From Clostridiales bacterium (GTDB lineage: Bacteria; Bacillota; Clostridia; Oscillospirales; Acutalibacteraceae): a DNA stretch of 5,677 nt. Every line of letters starts with the position of its first letter. The first letter of the stretch is position 1. The stretch is taken from the NCBI GenBank assembly GCA_012728445.1, contig JAAYFA010000091.1, positions 1 to 5,677 on the forward strand, written 5' to 3'. A model generated the notes under the pieces. It saw nothing but the letters and a program-made list of their open reading frames with translations. It was not told the DNA's origin and ran no database searches. Shown here piece by piece: positions 5,572 through 5,677 of the stretch. Position numbers and translations under genes: made by a program.

Positions 5572-5600
5572 TTACAATATCAACCCAAGTATGGTATGAT
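5572..5600 (+). promoter_or_regulatory. extended -10 promoter for the rightward gene at the edge
   Basis: TGGTATGAT (5592-5600) is a TGn extended -10 with one mismatch in the hexamer. A weak TTACAA (5572-5577) lies 17 bp upstream. The predicted start near 5607 gives a leader of about 33 nt. It is divergent from the metallophosphoesterase promoter, 70 bp away. Confidence 0.5.
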
Positions 5601-5639
5601 AATTTTAGTAAATTAAATATTGAGGAAAAGGGTGATTTT

Positions 5640-5677
5640 GTGACACGGCTTAACGAGGAAAAACGATTTAACCGCAA
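5640..5677 (+). CDS. 5' end of a rightward gene (partial, product unknown)
   Basis: GTG at 5640 is preceded by AGGG (5629-5632, within AAGGGTGA) with 7 nt spacing, and by a plausible extended -10 promoter. Twelve codons are visible, reading MTRLNEEKRFNR, before the window ends. The short charged N-terminus shows no signal peptide or membrane segment. That would suit a cytosolic or DNA-binding protein, but the fragment is too short to name a family. Confidence 0.6.
   Translation, partial: MTRLNEEKRFNR

Overview
The window looks like chromosomal DNA from a Gram-positive Bacillota, most likely a Clostridia-type anaerobe. The evidence is strong Shine-Dalgarno sites before nearly every gene, near-consensus sigma-A promoters with a recurrent TGn extended -10, intrinsic terminators, GTG/TTG starts, an orphan energy-coupling-factor (ECF) S component, and a DUF3842 gene, which I associate with that lineage. 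There is no rRNA, tRNA, insertion sequence, phage gene or CRISPR array. I cannot name a genus.

Layout from left to right. (1) Positions 1-159 hold an 18-bp tandem repeat that may lie at the start of a leftward gene running off the window, followed by an AT-rich region with a possible leftward promoter. (2) 160-1500 (+) is a GPH/MelB-type MFS sugar:cation symporter. (3) A strong bidirectional terminator at 1529-1572 separates it from the convergent gene at 1587-2777 (-), a CofE-like coenzyme F420-0:L-glutamate ligase family protein. (4) A 254-bp divergent region carries promoters in both directions. (5) 3032-3445 (+) is a DUF3842 protein with a nucleotide-binding-like glycine-rich N-terminus. 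(6) A consensus promoter starts 13 bp after its stop and drives a structured leader of about 130 nt. The leader ends in an intrinsic terminator that abuts the ribosome binding site of (7) 3626-4162 (+), a six-helix ECF transporter S component. (8) A perfect 13-bp hairpin at 4185-4215 lies between this gene and the convergent gene at 4260-5426 (-), a secreted Dcr2-like calcineurin-type metallophosphoesterase. (9) A second divergent region leads to the first 12 codons of a rightward gene cut by the right edge.

The window is a run of small, mostly monocistronic units, not one operon. The likely functional pair is DUF3842 plus the S component: same strand, no terminator between them, and read-through from DUF3842 would pass through the same attenuator. 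No EcfA/A'/T genes are present, so the S component probably shares an energising module encoded elsewhere.

The most interesting element is the leader at about 3495-3625. It has a clear terminator and a mutually exclusive antiterminator pairing, and I could not match it by eye to any riboswitch class I know. It is a candidate ligand-responsive attenuator controlling uptake of an unidentified, vitamin-like substrate.
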